This document shows, piece after piece, positions 1-8,093 of a stretch of 36,503 nt of DNA (within the stretch, counting starts at the first letter, position 1; every line of letters starts with the position of its first letter). Position numbers and translations under genes: made by a program. Below the pieces are notes generated by a model, which saw only the letters and a list, made by a program, of their open reading frames with translations, was not told the origin of the DNA and made no database searches. This stretch comes from Comamonas sp. lk (lineage in GTDB: Bacteria > Pseudomonadota > Gammaproteobacteria > Burkholderiales > Burkholderiaceae_C): positions 1-36,503 of the forward strand of contig CAMBNY010000028.1 in NCBI GenBank assembly GCA_945869165.1, given 5' to 3'.

Positions 1-930
1 GGCTTCGTGAAAGCCACACAGAATTAGTTTCTTTTTGCCAGGGTAATGGTTGATATCGCCCACGGCAAATATGCCTGGCGCACTGGTGGCGAACGTGGCG
101 GTTTCCACGTTAAGTTGTTTGCGTTCCATATCTAGGCCCCATTGGGCTAAGGGCCCCAGCTTGGGTGATACGCCCAAAAACACACCTAGTTGATCCAGCT
201 TCAATGCAACTTCTTGCTCATCGGCGTCCAGCACGCACAGTGTGTGCAGGCGCGCTTTACCTTTTAAGCTATGCGCTTGCCCGGCCACAAAGCGCAATCG
301 CCCGCTGCTGCGGTGCGCTGCAATGCGGGCCAGCGTGTCCGGGGCGGCGTGAAGCACATCGCGCCGATGCACCAGCGCCACGCTGCGCGCCGGGCCGTCG
401 CAGGTATCGGCCGCCGCTTCCAGCGCAGCTTGCTCGCCGCCAATGACGACGATGGACTTGCCCTGAGCGGCGGCAAGTGCATGCACCTGGTAATGCACTT
501 GGGTGCCTTCAAATGCTTCGATGCCCGGCAAATGCAGCTTGCGCGCCTGAAACGCACCCACGCCAGCGGCAATGAAGATGCTGCGTGTCAGAAACGATTG
601 GCCGCTGGAGGTATGCACTTGGTAGCGGCCATCGGGCTGCGCGGCGATGCTGTCCACGGTTTGATTCAGGTGCAGCGTGGGCTTGAAGGGCGCCACCTGG
701 TCCAGCAAGCGGGCCACCAGTTCGCGCCCGCTGCAGACTTTGATGCCGGGTATGTCGTAAATCGGCTTGTCAGCATAGAGCGCTATACATTGGCCACCGG
801 CTTCGGGCAGCGCATCAACGATATGCACTGACACGCCCAATAGGCCAAGTTCAAATGCCTGGAACAAGCCGACCGGCCCTGCGCCGATGATCAGGGCGTC
901 GATTTCGAGGGTTTGGGAGGGAGCGGCCAA
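1..930 (-). CDS. Ferredoxin--NADP(+) reductase, YumC/thioredoxin-reductase-like type (partial, C-terminus beyond window)
   Basis: Flavoprotein that would pass electrons from NADPH to ferredoxin. The minus strand reads without a stop from about 930 to the window edge. It contains an N-terminal FAD dinucleotide fold (DALIIGAGPVGLFQA), a GGQC segment followed by the IYDIPG motif typical of type-2 ferredoxin-NADP reductases, a second nucleotide fold (IVVIGGEQAALEAA) and the FAD-contacting motif GIFAVGDINHYPG near the cut edge. The frame is closed by a TGA upstream inside fdxA, and the only conventional start after that stop is a TTG at 930 with no clear ribosome site, so the start is uncertain. 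It follows fdxA by about 40 bases on the same strand, which fits a reductase-ferredoxin pair serving the sulfite reductase upstream. Family assignment is firm; electron direction is inferred. Confidence 0.88.
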   Translation of the reverse strand, partial: MAAPSQTLEIDALIIGAGPVGLFQAFELGLLGVSVHIVDALPEAGGQCIALYADKPIYDIPGIKVCSGRELVARLLDQVAPFKPTLHLNQTVDSIAAQPDGRYQVHTSSGQSFLTRSIFIAAGVGAFQARKLHLPGIEAFEGTQVHYQVHALAAAQGKSIVVIGGEQAALEAAADTCDGPARSVALVHRRDVLHAAPDTLARIAAHRSSGRLRFVAGQAHSLKGKARLHTLCVLDADEQEVALKLDQLGVFLGVSPKLGPLAQWGLDMERKQLNVETATFATSAPGIFAVGDINHYPGKKKLILCGFHEA

Positions 931-971
931 AGGGCGGGCGTCTGGGGGAGGGCGCTGCGACCGGCCTGGCC

Positions 972-1301
972 TTAGCGGATGAGCTCAGAGAGCTTGTCGG
1001 TCTTGTCTTTCCACTCTTCCGCGTCAGGCAGCGGTACTTTGCGCTTGGTGATGCTTTTCCAGGTGGGCAGCTTGGCCAGTTCGGCGTTCAGGGCCGTCAT
1101 ATGGCGCTGGTCGTGCGGCACGTCTTCCTCGGCGTATATCGCGTTCACCGGGCACTCGGGGATGCAGACGGCGCAGTCGATGCACTCATCGGGGTCAATC
1201 GTCAGGAAATTGGGGCCTTCCCGGAAGCAATCGACTGGACAGACATCGACGCAGTCGGTGTATTTGCACTTGATACAGGCTTCGGTAACGGTATGGGTCA
1301 T
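972..1301 (-). CDS. fdxA: 7Fe ferredoxin FdxA ([3Fe-4S][4Fe-4S])
   Basis: Small soluble electron carrier of 109 residues. It starts [17 protein letters not shown], and the cysteine spacing C-x2-C-x4-C-x3-CP followed by [12 protein letters not shown] is the seven-iron ferredoxin pattern, with one [3Fe-4S] and one [4Fe-4S] cluster. The C-terminal tail of about 45 residues after the second cluster motif is typical of proteobacterial FdxA. A longer frame exists upstream, but the family begins at the ATG at 1301, so that start is used. It sits between DUF934 and the ferredoxin-NADP reductase gene, all on the minus strand, which suggests that it carries electrons between the reductase and the CysI-type enzyme. 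Confidence 0.93.
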   Translation of the reverse strand: MTHTVTEACIKCKYTDCVDVCPVDCFREGPNFLTIDPDECIDCAVCIPECPVNAIYAEEDVPHDQRHMTALNAELAKLPTWKSITKRKVPLPDAEEWKDKTDKLSELIR

Positions 1302-1395
1302 GGAAAGAGTTAGAGCTGTTGGGGGAACCGACCTGCAAACCCAGGCCAAACCGCGATTTTATTGGCAATCGGCGGCCAAGCCTGGCACAGGGCTA

Positions 1396-1800
1396 TCAGG
1401 CTGCCTTGGCGAAGTGCGGAACGTTCTGCACATCACCCTGGTAAAAGCCGCTGTAATGTGCCAGCAAGCGTGCGCCGTGCGCGGCATCCTGGCCCTCGCG
1501 CAGCACAGCGCTGCTAAAGCCGCTGCGCTGCAATTGCAGCAATTGGTCGATCAGCACGTCGCCCGTAGCACGGATGTCGCCCTCAAAACCGCGACGGCGC
1601 AGCACATGCGCCTGGCTAAAGGCCCGGCCATCGGTGAACTTGGGAAAATCTAGCGCGATACAGGTTAGGCCTTCCAAAGCAAGACTATGCACCTCGGCGT
1701 CGTTGGCAATACGCAGGTGGCTGGCATCGGCCGGTTCAGCTGCGGCAACAGACGCTGCGGGCAGGATCTGCAAAACAGTTTTTTCAGTAGGAAAGGACAT
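1396..1800 (-). CDS. DUF934 family protein (CysI-associated)
   Basis: A 134-residue protein of the DUF934 family, which in beta- and gammaproteobacteria is nearly always encoded just after a CysI-type sulfite reductase. Its biochemical role is not established. Recognisable family features are the segment ALDFPKFTDGRAFSQAHVLR, the RRRGFEGDIRATGDVL block and a final HYSGFYQGD stretch. It begins 26 bases after the cysI stop on the same strand and is almost certainly co-transcribed with it. No signal peptide or membrane segment is visible, so it should be cytoplasmic. Assigning it to sulfite reduction rests on gene context only. Confidence 0.88.
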   Translation of the reverse strand: MSFPTEKTVLQILPAASVAAAEPADASHLRIANDAEVHSLALEGLTCIALDFPKFTDGRAFSQAHVLRRRGFEGDIRATGDVLIDQLLQLQRSGFSSAVLREGQDAAHGARLLAHYSGFYQGDVQNVPHFAKAA

Positions 1801-1826
1801 GATGAGGCGATGGGCTAATAAGCTGC

Positions 1827-3614
1827 TCAGGCAGCCAGTTTGGCGGTAGCAAACCGTGCGCTGTTGGCCGCAGCTTTGAAGGGGTCGATGCCGACGCGTT
1901 GTAGGGTGTCGATGAAGTTCTCACCCGCGTCGCGCTGGTCTTTGTACACCTCCAGCACCGCCTCGATCACGTCCACCACTTCAGCTGCCGCAAACGAGGG
2001 GCCGACCACTTTGCCCGCGCGCGCTGCGCCGCTCAGTTCCGAGCCGTCCGAGCCGCCCAGCGTCACCTGGTACCACTCTTGACCGTCTTTGTCGACGCCC
2101 AAAATGCCGATATGGCCGCTGTGGTGGTGGCCGCAGGAGTTGATGCAGCCGCTGATATGCAGGTCGATCTCGCCCAGATCAAACAACTCGTCCAGGTCTT
2201 GAAAGCGCTCGGTAATCGCCGCCGCCACGGGCAGAGAGCGCGCGTTTGCCAGCGCGCAGTAGTCGCCACCTGGGCAGGCAATCATGTCGCTGAGCAAATG
2301 GATATTGGGGCGGGCCAGTCCGGCTTCTTTGGCGGCCTGCCAAAGGTCGATCAATTGGTCTACGCGAACCCAAGGCAGCACCAAGTTTTGGTCGTGGTTA
2401 ACGCGTACTTCACCGGCTGAAAACTGCTCGGCAATACCGGCTGCCGTGGACAGTTGCTGCGCCGTCGCATCGCCCGGCGCTTGCCCAGGGCGTTTGAAAG
2501 ACAGGGTAACGGCGCGCAAGCCCGGGTTTTTGTGGGCGGCCACGTTTTGCGCCAGCCAGCGGGAGAACTCGGGCTTATCCAGGGCCAGGGCGCTCAAAGC
2601 GCGTTCGGCAGCGCTTTGCTGCGCTTGCGACACTATGTCTAGGGCGGGAGCCACAAAGCAGGCGCTCACGCGGTCTAGCTCGGCTTGCGGAATGGTGTGC
2701 TGCGCGCCAGCGGTCAGGATGCGCTGGTACTCGGCCTCGACTTCATCAAAATAGCGTTGGCCTTCGGCTTTCACCAAAATTTTGATACGCGCCTTATACA
2801 TATTGTCCCGGCGGCCCCAGGCGTTGTAGACGCGCACAACGGCCTCGAGGTAATTGAGGATCTGGTTCCAGGGCAAAAATGCGCGGATTTCGCTGGCAAT
2901 AACCGGCGTACGGCCCATGCCGCCACCCACCAAGACCTGAAAACCCACTTCGCCTGCGCTATTGCGCAGCACGCGCAAGCCCACGTCATGCCAAGCGATG
3001 GCGGCGCGGTCTTCCACCGAGCCGGTAATCGCAATCTTGAACTTGCGTGGCAGGTAGGCAAACTCGGGGTGCAGTGTGCTCCATTGGCGCAGCACTTCGG
3101 CGTAGGGGCGCGGGTCCACGGCTTCGTCCACGGCGATACCGGCGCGCTCGTCGCTCGTGATATTGCGAATGCAATTGCCGCTGGTCTGGATGCCATGCAA
3201 ATTCACACTGGCCAGCAATTCCATCACGTCGGCGCTTTTGGCCAGCGGAATCCAGTTGAACTGCATGTTTTGGCGGGTAGTGAAATGGCCGCAGTTCGTG
3301 ACCAGGCGCGGGGCGATGCCGTTGCCAATCTGGTCCTGCGTACTTTGGGCGTGCGCCAACGTGGCGGCCTCAGGAGAATCAAACTCGCCCGCCACGCGGG
3401 CCAAGACGCGCAGTTGCGCGCTGTTAAGTTCGCCATAGGGCACGGCCACACGCAGCATGGGCGCGTAGCGCTGCACATACCAGCCGTTTTGCAAGCGCAG
3501 CGGGCGAAAGGCATCGTCGGGCAGGCTGCCAGACAGGTGGCGCTGCAGTTGGTCGCGGTATTGTGCGGCGCGGGCGTGGACAAACTGGCGGTCGAATTCG
3601 GTGTATTGGTACAT
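1827..3614 (-). CDS. cysI: Assimilatory nitrite/sulfite reductase hemoprotein, CysI type
   Basis: Siroheme and [4Fe-4S] enzyme, about 595 residues, reducing sulfite to sulfide with six electrons for cysteine synthesis. Members can also act on nitrite. The siroheme-contacting segment GNCIRNITSDERAG lies near residue 150. The cluster ligands are ACPGGDYCALA near residue 446 and SGCINSCGHHHSG near residue 490, giving the C-x5-C and C-x3-C pairs. The ATG at 3614 gives the usual N-terminus MYQYTEFDRQFV; an alternative TTG eight codons upstream is less likely. DUF934, fdxA and a ferredoxin reductase follow. No CysJ flavoprotein is seen, which points to ferredoxin as the donor (inference). Sulfite versus nitrite cannot be settled from sequence alone. 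Confidence 0.93.
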   Translation of the reverse strand: MYQYTEFDRQFVHARAAQYRDQLQRHLSGSLPDDAFRPLRLQNGWYVQRYAPMLRVAVPYGELNSAQLRVLARVAGEFDSPEAATLAHAQSTQDQIGNGIAPRLVTNCGHFTTRQNMQFNWIPLAKSADVMELLASVNLHGIQTSGNCIRNITSDERAGIAVDEAVDPRPYAEVLRQWSTLHPEFAYLPRKFKIAITGSVEDRAAIAWHDVGLRVLRNSAGEVGFQVLVGGGMGRTPVIASEIRAFLPWNQILNYLEAVVRVYNAWGRRDNMYKARIKILVKAEGQRYFDEVEAEYQRILTAGAQHTIPQAELDRVSACFVAPALDIVSQAQQSAAERALSALALDKPEFSRWLAQNVAAHKNPGLRAVTLSFKRPGQAPGDATAQQLSTAAGIAEQFSAGEVRVNHDQNLVLPWVRVDQLIDLWQAAKEAGLARPNIHLLSDMIACPGGDYCALANARSLPVAAAITERFQDLDELFDLGEIDLHISGCINSCGHHHSGHIGILGVDKDGQEWYQVTLGGSDGSELSGAARAGKVVGPSFAAAEVVDVIEAVLEVYKDQRDAGENFIDTLQRVGIDPFKAAANSARFATAKLAA

Positions 3615-3689
3615 GGTTTGGTTTGGCGTGCGGGGCAAAACCGGCGTGCTGTGCTTTTGTGCACCGGCCTAAGGAAGCCCACCCGATTC

Positions 3690-3800
3690 AGCCGCGCGCG
3701 CGTTGGCGTTAGCAAAACTTGCGCGACTGTAAGGAGTTTTTCTTATTCTGAAAACTACATTTTTTCTATTACTTTATATGCGAAATGGCATGTAGATATC
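3690..3800 (-). promoter_or_regulatory. AT-rich upstream region of cysI, candidate CysB-type activation site
   Basis: The cysI upstream region between about 3720 and 3790 is strikingly AT-rich compared with its GC-rich surroundings, with runs such as CATATAAAGTAATAG and GAATAAGAAAAAC on the minus strand. CysB-family activators bind long, weakly conserved AT-rich sites upstream of cysteine genes, so this is the expected place for one. No confident -35/-10 pair was found. The remainder of the 312-base gap between cysI and the oxygenase gene holds a REP-like repeat, and nothing else was recognised. Confidence 0.3.
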
Positions 3801-3822
3801 GCTTTACAAGGTCTGTAGAAGT

Positions 3823-3913
3823 CCGTCATCGCGAGAAGCGGAGCGACGCGGCGATCCATAAGTACAAGCTTGGCAAGCAAAAATGGATTGCTTCGCTGCG
3901 CTCGCAATGGACG
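3823..3913 (+). repeat. REP/BIME-like imperfect palindromic repeat, copy 1
   Basis: A 91-base element whose left arm (CGTCATCGCGAG...GCGATCCAT) is imperfectly complementary to its right arm (ATGGATTGCTTCG...CTCGCAATGGACG), with an AT-richer centre. It would fold into a long hairpin. It is nearly identical to the reverse complement of the element at 6811-6901 and resembles the one at 21279-21362. It lies 13 bases beyond the stop of the oxygenase gene on the minus strand, a typical REP position after a gene end. It may act as a transcript-stabilising or terminating hairpin (inference). Confidence 0.8.
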
Positions 3914-3926
3914 CCACTTTGTTGGT

Positions 3927-4778
3927 CTATTTGTCCAAAGCCCGCAGTTCGCGCATGCGTTCGTCGAAATAGCTGCCCACGGTGTAGCGCTCTGACAGCA
4001 CCACCTCGCGGCGCGGATGCAAAAACAAGGGCAGGGAAATGCGCCGTTTGGCGCGGTCTGCGCCGCTGGGGTTGAGCACCTGGTGCACGGTGGAGGGGAA
4101 GTAATGCCCTGAGGCTTCGGCCAGCATGTCGCCGATGTTGACGATCAAAAGGCCGAAATCGCAAGGCACATCCAGCCAGCTGCCGTCCTGGCGGCGGATT
4201 TGCAGGCCCGGCTCGGTGGCGGCGGGTAGCAGGGTGAGCAGGTTGATGTCGGTGTGGGCAGCGGCGCGCACCGCATCGGGCTCTTCAGCGCCCAGCAGCG
4301 GCGGGTAGTGCAAGACGCGCAGCAAGGTGTGGTCGCTGCCGTCCATCATGTCCGGCAGCGGCATCGAGTACAGATTGCGCACTTGGTCCGGGGAATATTC
4401 GCCCACCCAGCGCAATAGGGTTTGGGCCAAGTCGCTGGCCTGGGCGTAATAGTCCAGTGCCGCTTTTGATAGCTGCGCCGGGTAGCGGCCCCAGGGGTAG
4501 ATGTGGAAAAACTCTTTGAGGTCGCGCCGGTGGTAGCCCTTGGCGGTTTCGGATACGGTCGGCGAAAAATAGCCGTCGTGGGTATCCGCATCGCGCGCAT
4601 AGGCGTATTTGGCCTCGGTCTGGAAAAACTCGGCCCACTCGCGGTAAATCCCTTCAATCAGGGTTTGCGCTAGCGGGTGGTTTTTGAGCACCGCAAAGCC
4701 GGTTTCGTGCAAGCTGGCGGTAAAGGCCTGCGCCGCATCAGGCGCAGTGAAGTCGATGATGGGAAGCTCGGAACTCAT
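3927..4778 (-). CDS. 2-oxoglutarate/Fe(II)-dependent oxygenase, isopenicillin N synthase-like family
   Basis: A 283-residue soluble oxygenase of the IPNS-like 2-oxoglutarate/Fe(II) superfamily. The N-terminal DIOX_N part starts LPIIDFT. The iron facial triad is visible as H175-x-D177 (AAHTDINLLTLL) and H232 (STVHQVLN), and the 2-oxoglutarate carboxylate anchor is R246-x-S248 (KRRISLPLF). Its ATG overlaps the nucleoside hydrolase stop by four bases (ATGA), so translation is probably coupled. This places it in a nucleoside breakdown operon, where a plausible substrate is a nucleobase or modified nucleoside, by analogy with thymine hydroxylases of the same fold. That substrate is inference; the enzyme class is firm. 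Confidence 0.88.
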   Translation of the reverse strand: MSSELPIIDFTAPDAAQAFTASLHETGFAVLKNHPLAQTLIEGIYREWAEFFQTEAKYAYARDADTHDGYFSPTVSETAKGYHRRDLKEFFHIYPWGRYPAQLSKAALDYYAQASDLAQTLLRWVGEYSPDQVRNLYSMPLPDMMDGSDHTLLRVLHYPPLLGAEEPDAVRAAAHTDINLLTLLPAATEPGLQIRRQDGSWLDVPCDFGLLIVNIGDMLAEASGHYFPSTVHQVLNPSGADRAKRRISLPLFLHPRREVVLSERYTVGSYFDERMRELRALDK

Positions 4779-5767
4779 GATGTAAGCCAGTCGCGCGTTA
4801 AAACGTCTTCAATTTTTTGGCGGCAGGCAGCGGCTTGTACTTGCATGCAGACCGTGGCGGGCGCGATTTCCCAGCCCATTTGCGGATAGGGGATGGACTT
4901 GCGCTTGAGCATGGTTTGCCCCTGGGCCAGACCATCGGTGGCCACGCGCAGTGGACCGGTCTCAGTGACAAAAAGTTGTGGGTCGGTCAGCGCCACAAAG
5001 GCCAGCACATCGTGCCCGAAGCAGCCGTGGATGGCGGCCACATGCGGATACAGATCGCTATAAAAATTGGCGTAAAAAGCCACGGCATGGTGCAGCGTGT
5101 CGGTGGCAATATGGCGGTGGTGTGCGGCCAGTTGTTTGAACAAGGTGACCGGCAATATCACTTGGTGTGTCACATCGAGCCCCACCATGGTGAGCGCAAA
5201 TCCGGCACAAAAAACCCGGTCTGCGGCATGCGGGTCGTTCCAGATATTGGCCTCGGCCACCGGCGAAACATTACCCGGCTCGAGCACCGTGCCACCCATG
5301 ATGACCACGGCACGCAAAAGCTGCGGCAATTGCGGCTCGATCTCCAGCGCCAAGGCCAGATTGCCCAACGGCCCGACCGCCACTAACGTGATCTGGCCCG
5401 GCTGCTGGCGGGCGGTATCTACGATAAATTGGGCTGAACTGCGGGGGTCCAAGCGCAGCGCATGCGCCTGGCGCTGTGCCAAATTGCCCAGGCCGTCTGC
5501 GCCGTGGATATGGGCGGGAGGGTCTTCGCCGGGTTTGCCCAAAGGTGCGGCCACGCCTTTCGTCACCGGAATGTGGCCGCGTCCTGCAATGGCCAATAGG
5601 TACAGGGCGTTTTTTGTGGCCTGCGCAACCGACACATTACCGAAGGTGGTGGTCACGCCAATCACATCGATATCCGGGTGTGCCAGTGCGTAGTACAAGG
5701 CCATGGCATCGTCCACACCGGGGTCGGTGTCGTAAATAACTTGGTAGCGGGAATTGAGTTTGGACAT
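4775..5767 (-). CDS. Nucleoside hydrolase (IUNH family)
   Basis: A 330-residue calcium-dependent N-ribohydrolase that splits nucleosides into base and ribose. The diagnostic metal-binding motif DTDPGVDDAMAL is at residues 13-24. A GADGLGN segment, an ITLVAVGPLGNLALAL segment and a C-terminal GHDVLAFVAL stretch, carrying the conserved His-Asp, complete the family signature. It lies 12 bases after the ribokinase-like gene's stop and overlaps the oxygenase start by four bases, forming a leftward kinase-hydrolase-oxygenase operon. The transporter genes opposite would supply its substrate. Purine versus pyrimidine preference cannot be read from the sequence. Cytoplasmic, with no signal peptide. 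Confidence 0.92.
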   Translation of the reverse strand: MSKLNSRYQVIYDTDPGVDDAMALYYALAHPDIDVIGVTTTFGNVSVAQATKNALYLLAIAGRGHIPVTKGVAAPLGKPGEDPPAHIHGADGLGNLAQRQAHALRLDPRSSAQFIVDTARQQPGQITLVAVGPLGNLALALEIEPQLPQLLRAVVIMGGTVLEPGNVSPVAEANIWNDPHAADRVFCAGFALTMVGLDVTHQVILPVTLFKQLAAHHRHIATDTLHHAVAFYANFYSDLYPHVAAIHGCFGHDVLAFVALTDPQLFVTETGPLRVATDGLAQGQTMLKRKSIPYPQMGWEIAPATVCMQVQAAACRQKIEDVLTRDWLTS

Positions 5768-5779
5768 CGTGTTTTGGCC

Positions 5780-6715
5780 TCAAGCAATAGCCTGGCAGTA
5801 GCGCTCCAATACCTGCTGCGCTAAGGGCTCAGACGCGCTGCGTTCTGCCAAAAAGGAGCGAACCTCACTGGCTGGTGGAACGCTGGATTGCGCGCCCGGC
5901 TTGGTGCAACACAGTGCGGCGGCAGCCCCTGCAAATTGAAGTGCCAGTGGCATGGCCTGCCCGGCGGCTAGCTGCGCGATGAGTACGCCGCAAAAGGTGT
6001 CGCCCGCACCGGTGGTGTCCACGGCTTGTACGGCAAAGCCCGTTTGGTAATGCAGCTCGCCGCCCTTGCGCGCCACCGCGCCGCGTGCGCCCAGTGTCAC
6101 CACGATTGTTTGGCAGGGCACCACAGCCATGGCATCGACAATGCTGCCCTGGCTCTGGCTGATGGTGCGCAACTCGCCTTCGTTAACGATAAGCAAGTCC
6201 ACCATCGCCATCAGTTCCAGGGGTAGCGCTTGCGCCGGTGCGGCATTGAGTGCCACCTGCAAGCCCGCCGCCCGCGCCAGGCGGGCCGATTCGATGACAG
6301 TGCCGAGCGGGATTTCCAGTTGCATCAGCAAAAACTGGTATCCCGCTAGTGGTGGCAGATGCGCAGCCAGCAAGCGGGCATTTGCGCCAGGCGCGACAGT
6401 AATGGCGTTTTCCGCATCATCGGAGACGCAAATAAATGCGGTCCCGCTGGCGATATCGTCAAATTCCTGTGCATGCAGCACGACACCTGCGCTTTGTAAA
6501 GACGCTTTGAGTGGCTGCGCATAGGCATCGCGTCCCAGTGCCAGCACCATGCCGGTGCGTGAACCGCCGGCCCGCGCGCAGGCCACCGCCTGGTTGGCAC
6601 CTTTTCCGCCGGGAAAGGTTTGCAGATCGTGGCCCAGCACGGTTTCGCCCGGCGCCGGGATGCGCTGCGCGCGCACCACAAAATCCAGATTGGCCGATCC
6701 CGCTACAAGAACCAT
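5780..6715 (-). CDS. rbsK: Ribokinase (PfkB family)
   Basis: A 311-residue PfkB-family sugar kinase, expected to phosphorylate the ribose released by the adjacent nucleoside hydrolase. It shows the N-terminal substrate motif FPGGKGANQAVACARAG near residues 34-50 and the C-terminal ATP/anion-hole signature DTTGAGDTFCG with the catalytic Asp. The reading frame extends another 110 codons upstream, but that stretch is a translated REP-like repeat. The ATG at 6715, giving MVLVAGSANLDFV, matches the family start. It is the first gene of the leftward operon, and its promoter should lie in the divergent gap. Ribokinase is favoured over other PfkB kinases because of length and context. Confidence 0.88.
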   Translation of the reverse strand: MVLVAGSANLDFVVRAQRIPAPGETVLGHDLQTFPGGKGANQAVACARAGGSRTGMVLALGRDAYAQPLKASLQSAGVVLHAQEFDDIASGTAFICVSDDAENAITVAPGANARLLAAHLPPLAGYQFLLMQLEIPLGTVIESARLARAAGLQVALNAAPAQALPLELMAMVDLLIVNEGELRTISQSQGSIVDAMAVVPCQTIVVTLGARGAVARKGGELHYQTGFAVQAVDTTGAGDTFCGVLIAQLAAGQAMPLALQFAGAAAALCCTKPGAQSSVPPASEVRSFLAERSASEPLAQQVLERYCQAIA

Positions 6716-6810
6716 GTAAGCACCATGGAAAAAAAATCTTTCAAAATTTATACGCCAACTTGTGCAGGCCCAAGCGCACTGCGCTAAGGAAGCGCCGTAT
6801 AAGTCCAAAC

Positions 6811-6901
6811 CCGTCATTGCGAGCGCACAGAAGCAATCCATTTTGGCTTGCCCATTTTGCACTTGTGGATCGCCGCGTCGCTGCGCTCCTCGCGATGACG
6901 G
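6811..6901 (-). repeat. REP/BIME-like imperfect palindromic repeat, copy 2
   Basis: Second copy of the 91-base element, inverted relative to the copy at 3823-3913 and differing at a handful of positions. Arms CGTCATTGCGAGCG and CTCCTCGCGATGACG bound it, with GCAATCCA and TGGATCGCC inside. It sits in the 397-base gap between the divergent ribokinase and transporter operons, upstream of the transporter promoter. Apart from this repeat and that promoter, nothing else was recognised in the gap. Confidence 0.8.
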
Positions 6902-6972
6902 ACTTGGGCAGACCTGCCCTATGCCCTCGGCGAGTGTAGAGCAAGTGCTTGCAAATTTGGCGCTCGGTTTGC

Positions 6973-7001
6973 TTGCGACACCCTGTGGGCTCACGTATGA
7001 T
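6973..7001 (+). promoter_or_regulatory. Candidate sigma-70 promoter of the nucleoside transporter operon
   Basis: TTGCGA at 6973-6978 and TATGAT at 6996-7001 are separated by exactly 17 bases. This matches the sigma-70 consensus well (4 of 6 and 5 of 6). It lies about 110 bases upstream of the binding-protein start, leaving room for an untranslated leader. No operator palindrome was identified next to it. Confidence 0.55.
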
Positions 7002-7112
7002 GAACTGTTGCCACCGTGTTTTGCGAGCGCTTGACCGCCATGGCACACCAGCGTGGCATGTCGCTTTTCGGCGTGCTTTTTATTGATTTCATCTTCGCTA
7101 GGAACCTTCTAT

Positions 7113-8093
7113 ATGCGTACTGCTCATGTTTTCCAAACCAGCCTGCTGGCTTTGTCGATGGCCGCTGCCATTCCTGCGCTGGCTGAGCCCGCTGTCATTT
7201 ACGACATGGGCGGAAAGTTTGACAAATCTTTTAATGAAGCAGCCTACAACGGCATGCAAAAGTGGGCCAAAGAAACTGGGAAAAAATACCTGGAATTTGA
7301 AATCAGTAACGAATCGCAACGTGAGCAAGCAGTGCGCCGCATGGCAGAAAAAGGTGCTACCCCGATTATTGGCGTGGGCTTTTCGCAAGCATCGAGTATT
7401 GAAAAAGTAGCCAAAGAATTTCCCAAACTGCAGTTTGCGATTGTGGACATGGTGGTGGATGCACCCAATGTGCAGTCGGTAGTTTTCAAAGAGCAGGAAG
7501 GCAGCTTTTTGGTTGGCGTGATGGCGGCGATGGCCAGCAAGAGCGGCAAGGTCGGCTTTGTGGGCGGCATGGATATTCCTCTGATCCGCAAGTTTGAATG
7601 CGGTTACCGCCAAGGCGCTTTGTTCGCCAACTCCAAGGCCACCGTGACGGCCAATATGACTGGCACGACCGGCGCAGCATGGAACGACCCCACACGCGGT
7701 GGTGAACTCACCAAAGCCCAGTTTGCGCAAGGCGTGGACGTGGTGTTTGCTGCGGCGGGCGGCACCGGCATCGGTGTCTACCAAGCGGCTAAGGACGCGG
7801 GCAAACTGGCGATTGGCGTGGACAGCAACCAAAACCATTTGCAGCCCGGCACTATGCTCACTTCCATGCTTAAGCGTGTGGATGTGGCGGTCTATAACGT
7901 GGCCATGGCGCACAAGCCGGGCTTGTCGATTCTGGGCCTCAAAGAAGGCGGTGTGGACTACGCGATGGATAGCCACAACGCCAAACTGGTCAGCGCGGAC
8001 ATGAAGAAAAAAGTCGATGCTGCCAAGGCCGACATCATCAGCGGAAAGATCAAAGTGGCCGACTACATGGCCGATAACGCTTGCAAGCTGTAA
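7113..8093 (+). CDS. BMP-family ABC transporter substrate-binding protein (nucleoside-type, exported)
   Basis: A 326-residue periplasmic binding protein of the Bmp/PnrA family, whose studied members bind purine nucleosides. The ATG at 7113 has an AGGA ribosome site ten bases upstream and gives a clean signal peptide (MRTAHVFQTSLLALSM, cleavage expected after ALA near residue 24). An upstream start at 7053 would bury this signal and is rejected. The mature protein begins with the Bmp hallmark VIYDMGGKFDKSFNEAAYNG. It also carries GKVGFVGGMDIPLIRKFE and GVDSNQNH, both usual for the family. It heads an operon with an ATPase and two permeases. Together with the nucleoside hydrolase and ribokinase opposite, this supports nucleoside import. 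Confidence 0.92.
   Translation: MRTAHVFQTSLLALSMAAAIPALAEPAVIYDMGGKFDKSFNEAAYNGMQKWAKETGKKYLEFEISNESQREQAVRRMAEKGATPIIGVGFSQASSIEKVAKEFPKLQFAIVDMVVDAPNVQSVVFKEQEGSFLVGVMAAMASKSGKVGFVGGMDIPLIRKFECGYRQGALFANSKATVTANMTGTTGAAWNDPTRGGELTKAQFAQGVDVVFAAAGGTGIGVYQAAKDAGKLAIGVDSNQNHLQPGTMLTSMLKRVDVAVYNVAMAHKPGLSILGLKEGGVDYAMDSHNAKLVSADMKKKVDAAKADIISGKIKVADYMADNACKL

Noticed and set aside
271..831. Plus-strand open frame in the first kilobase
   Set aside because: It is a shadow of the partial ferredoxin-NADP reductase on the minus strand, which has clear FAD and NADP motifs.
2685..3818. Long plus-strand open frame opposite cysI (377 codons)
   Set aside because: It is the antisense shadow of the well-supported cysI gene in GC-rich DNA and shows no recognisable domain.
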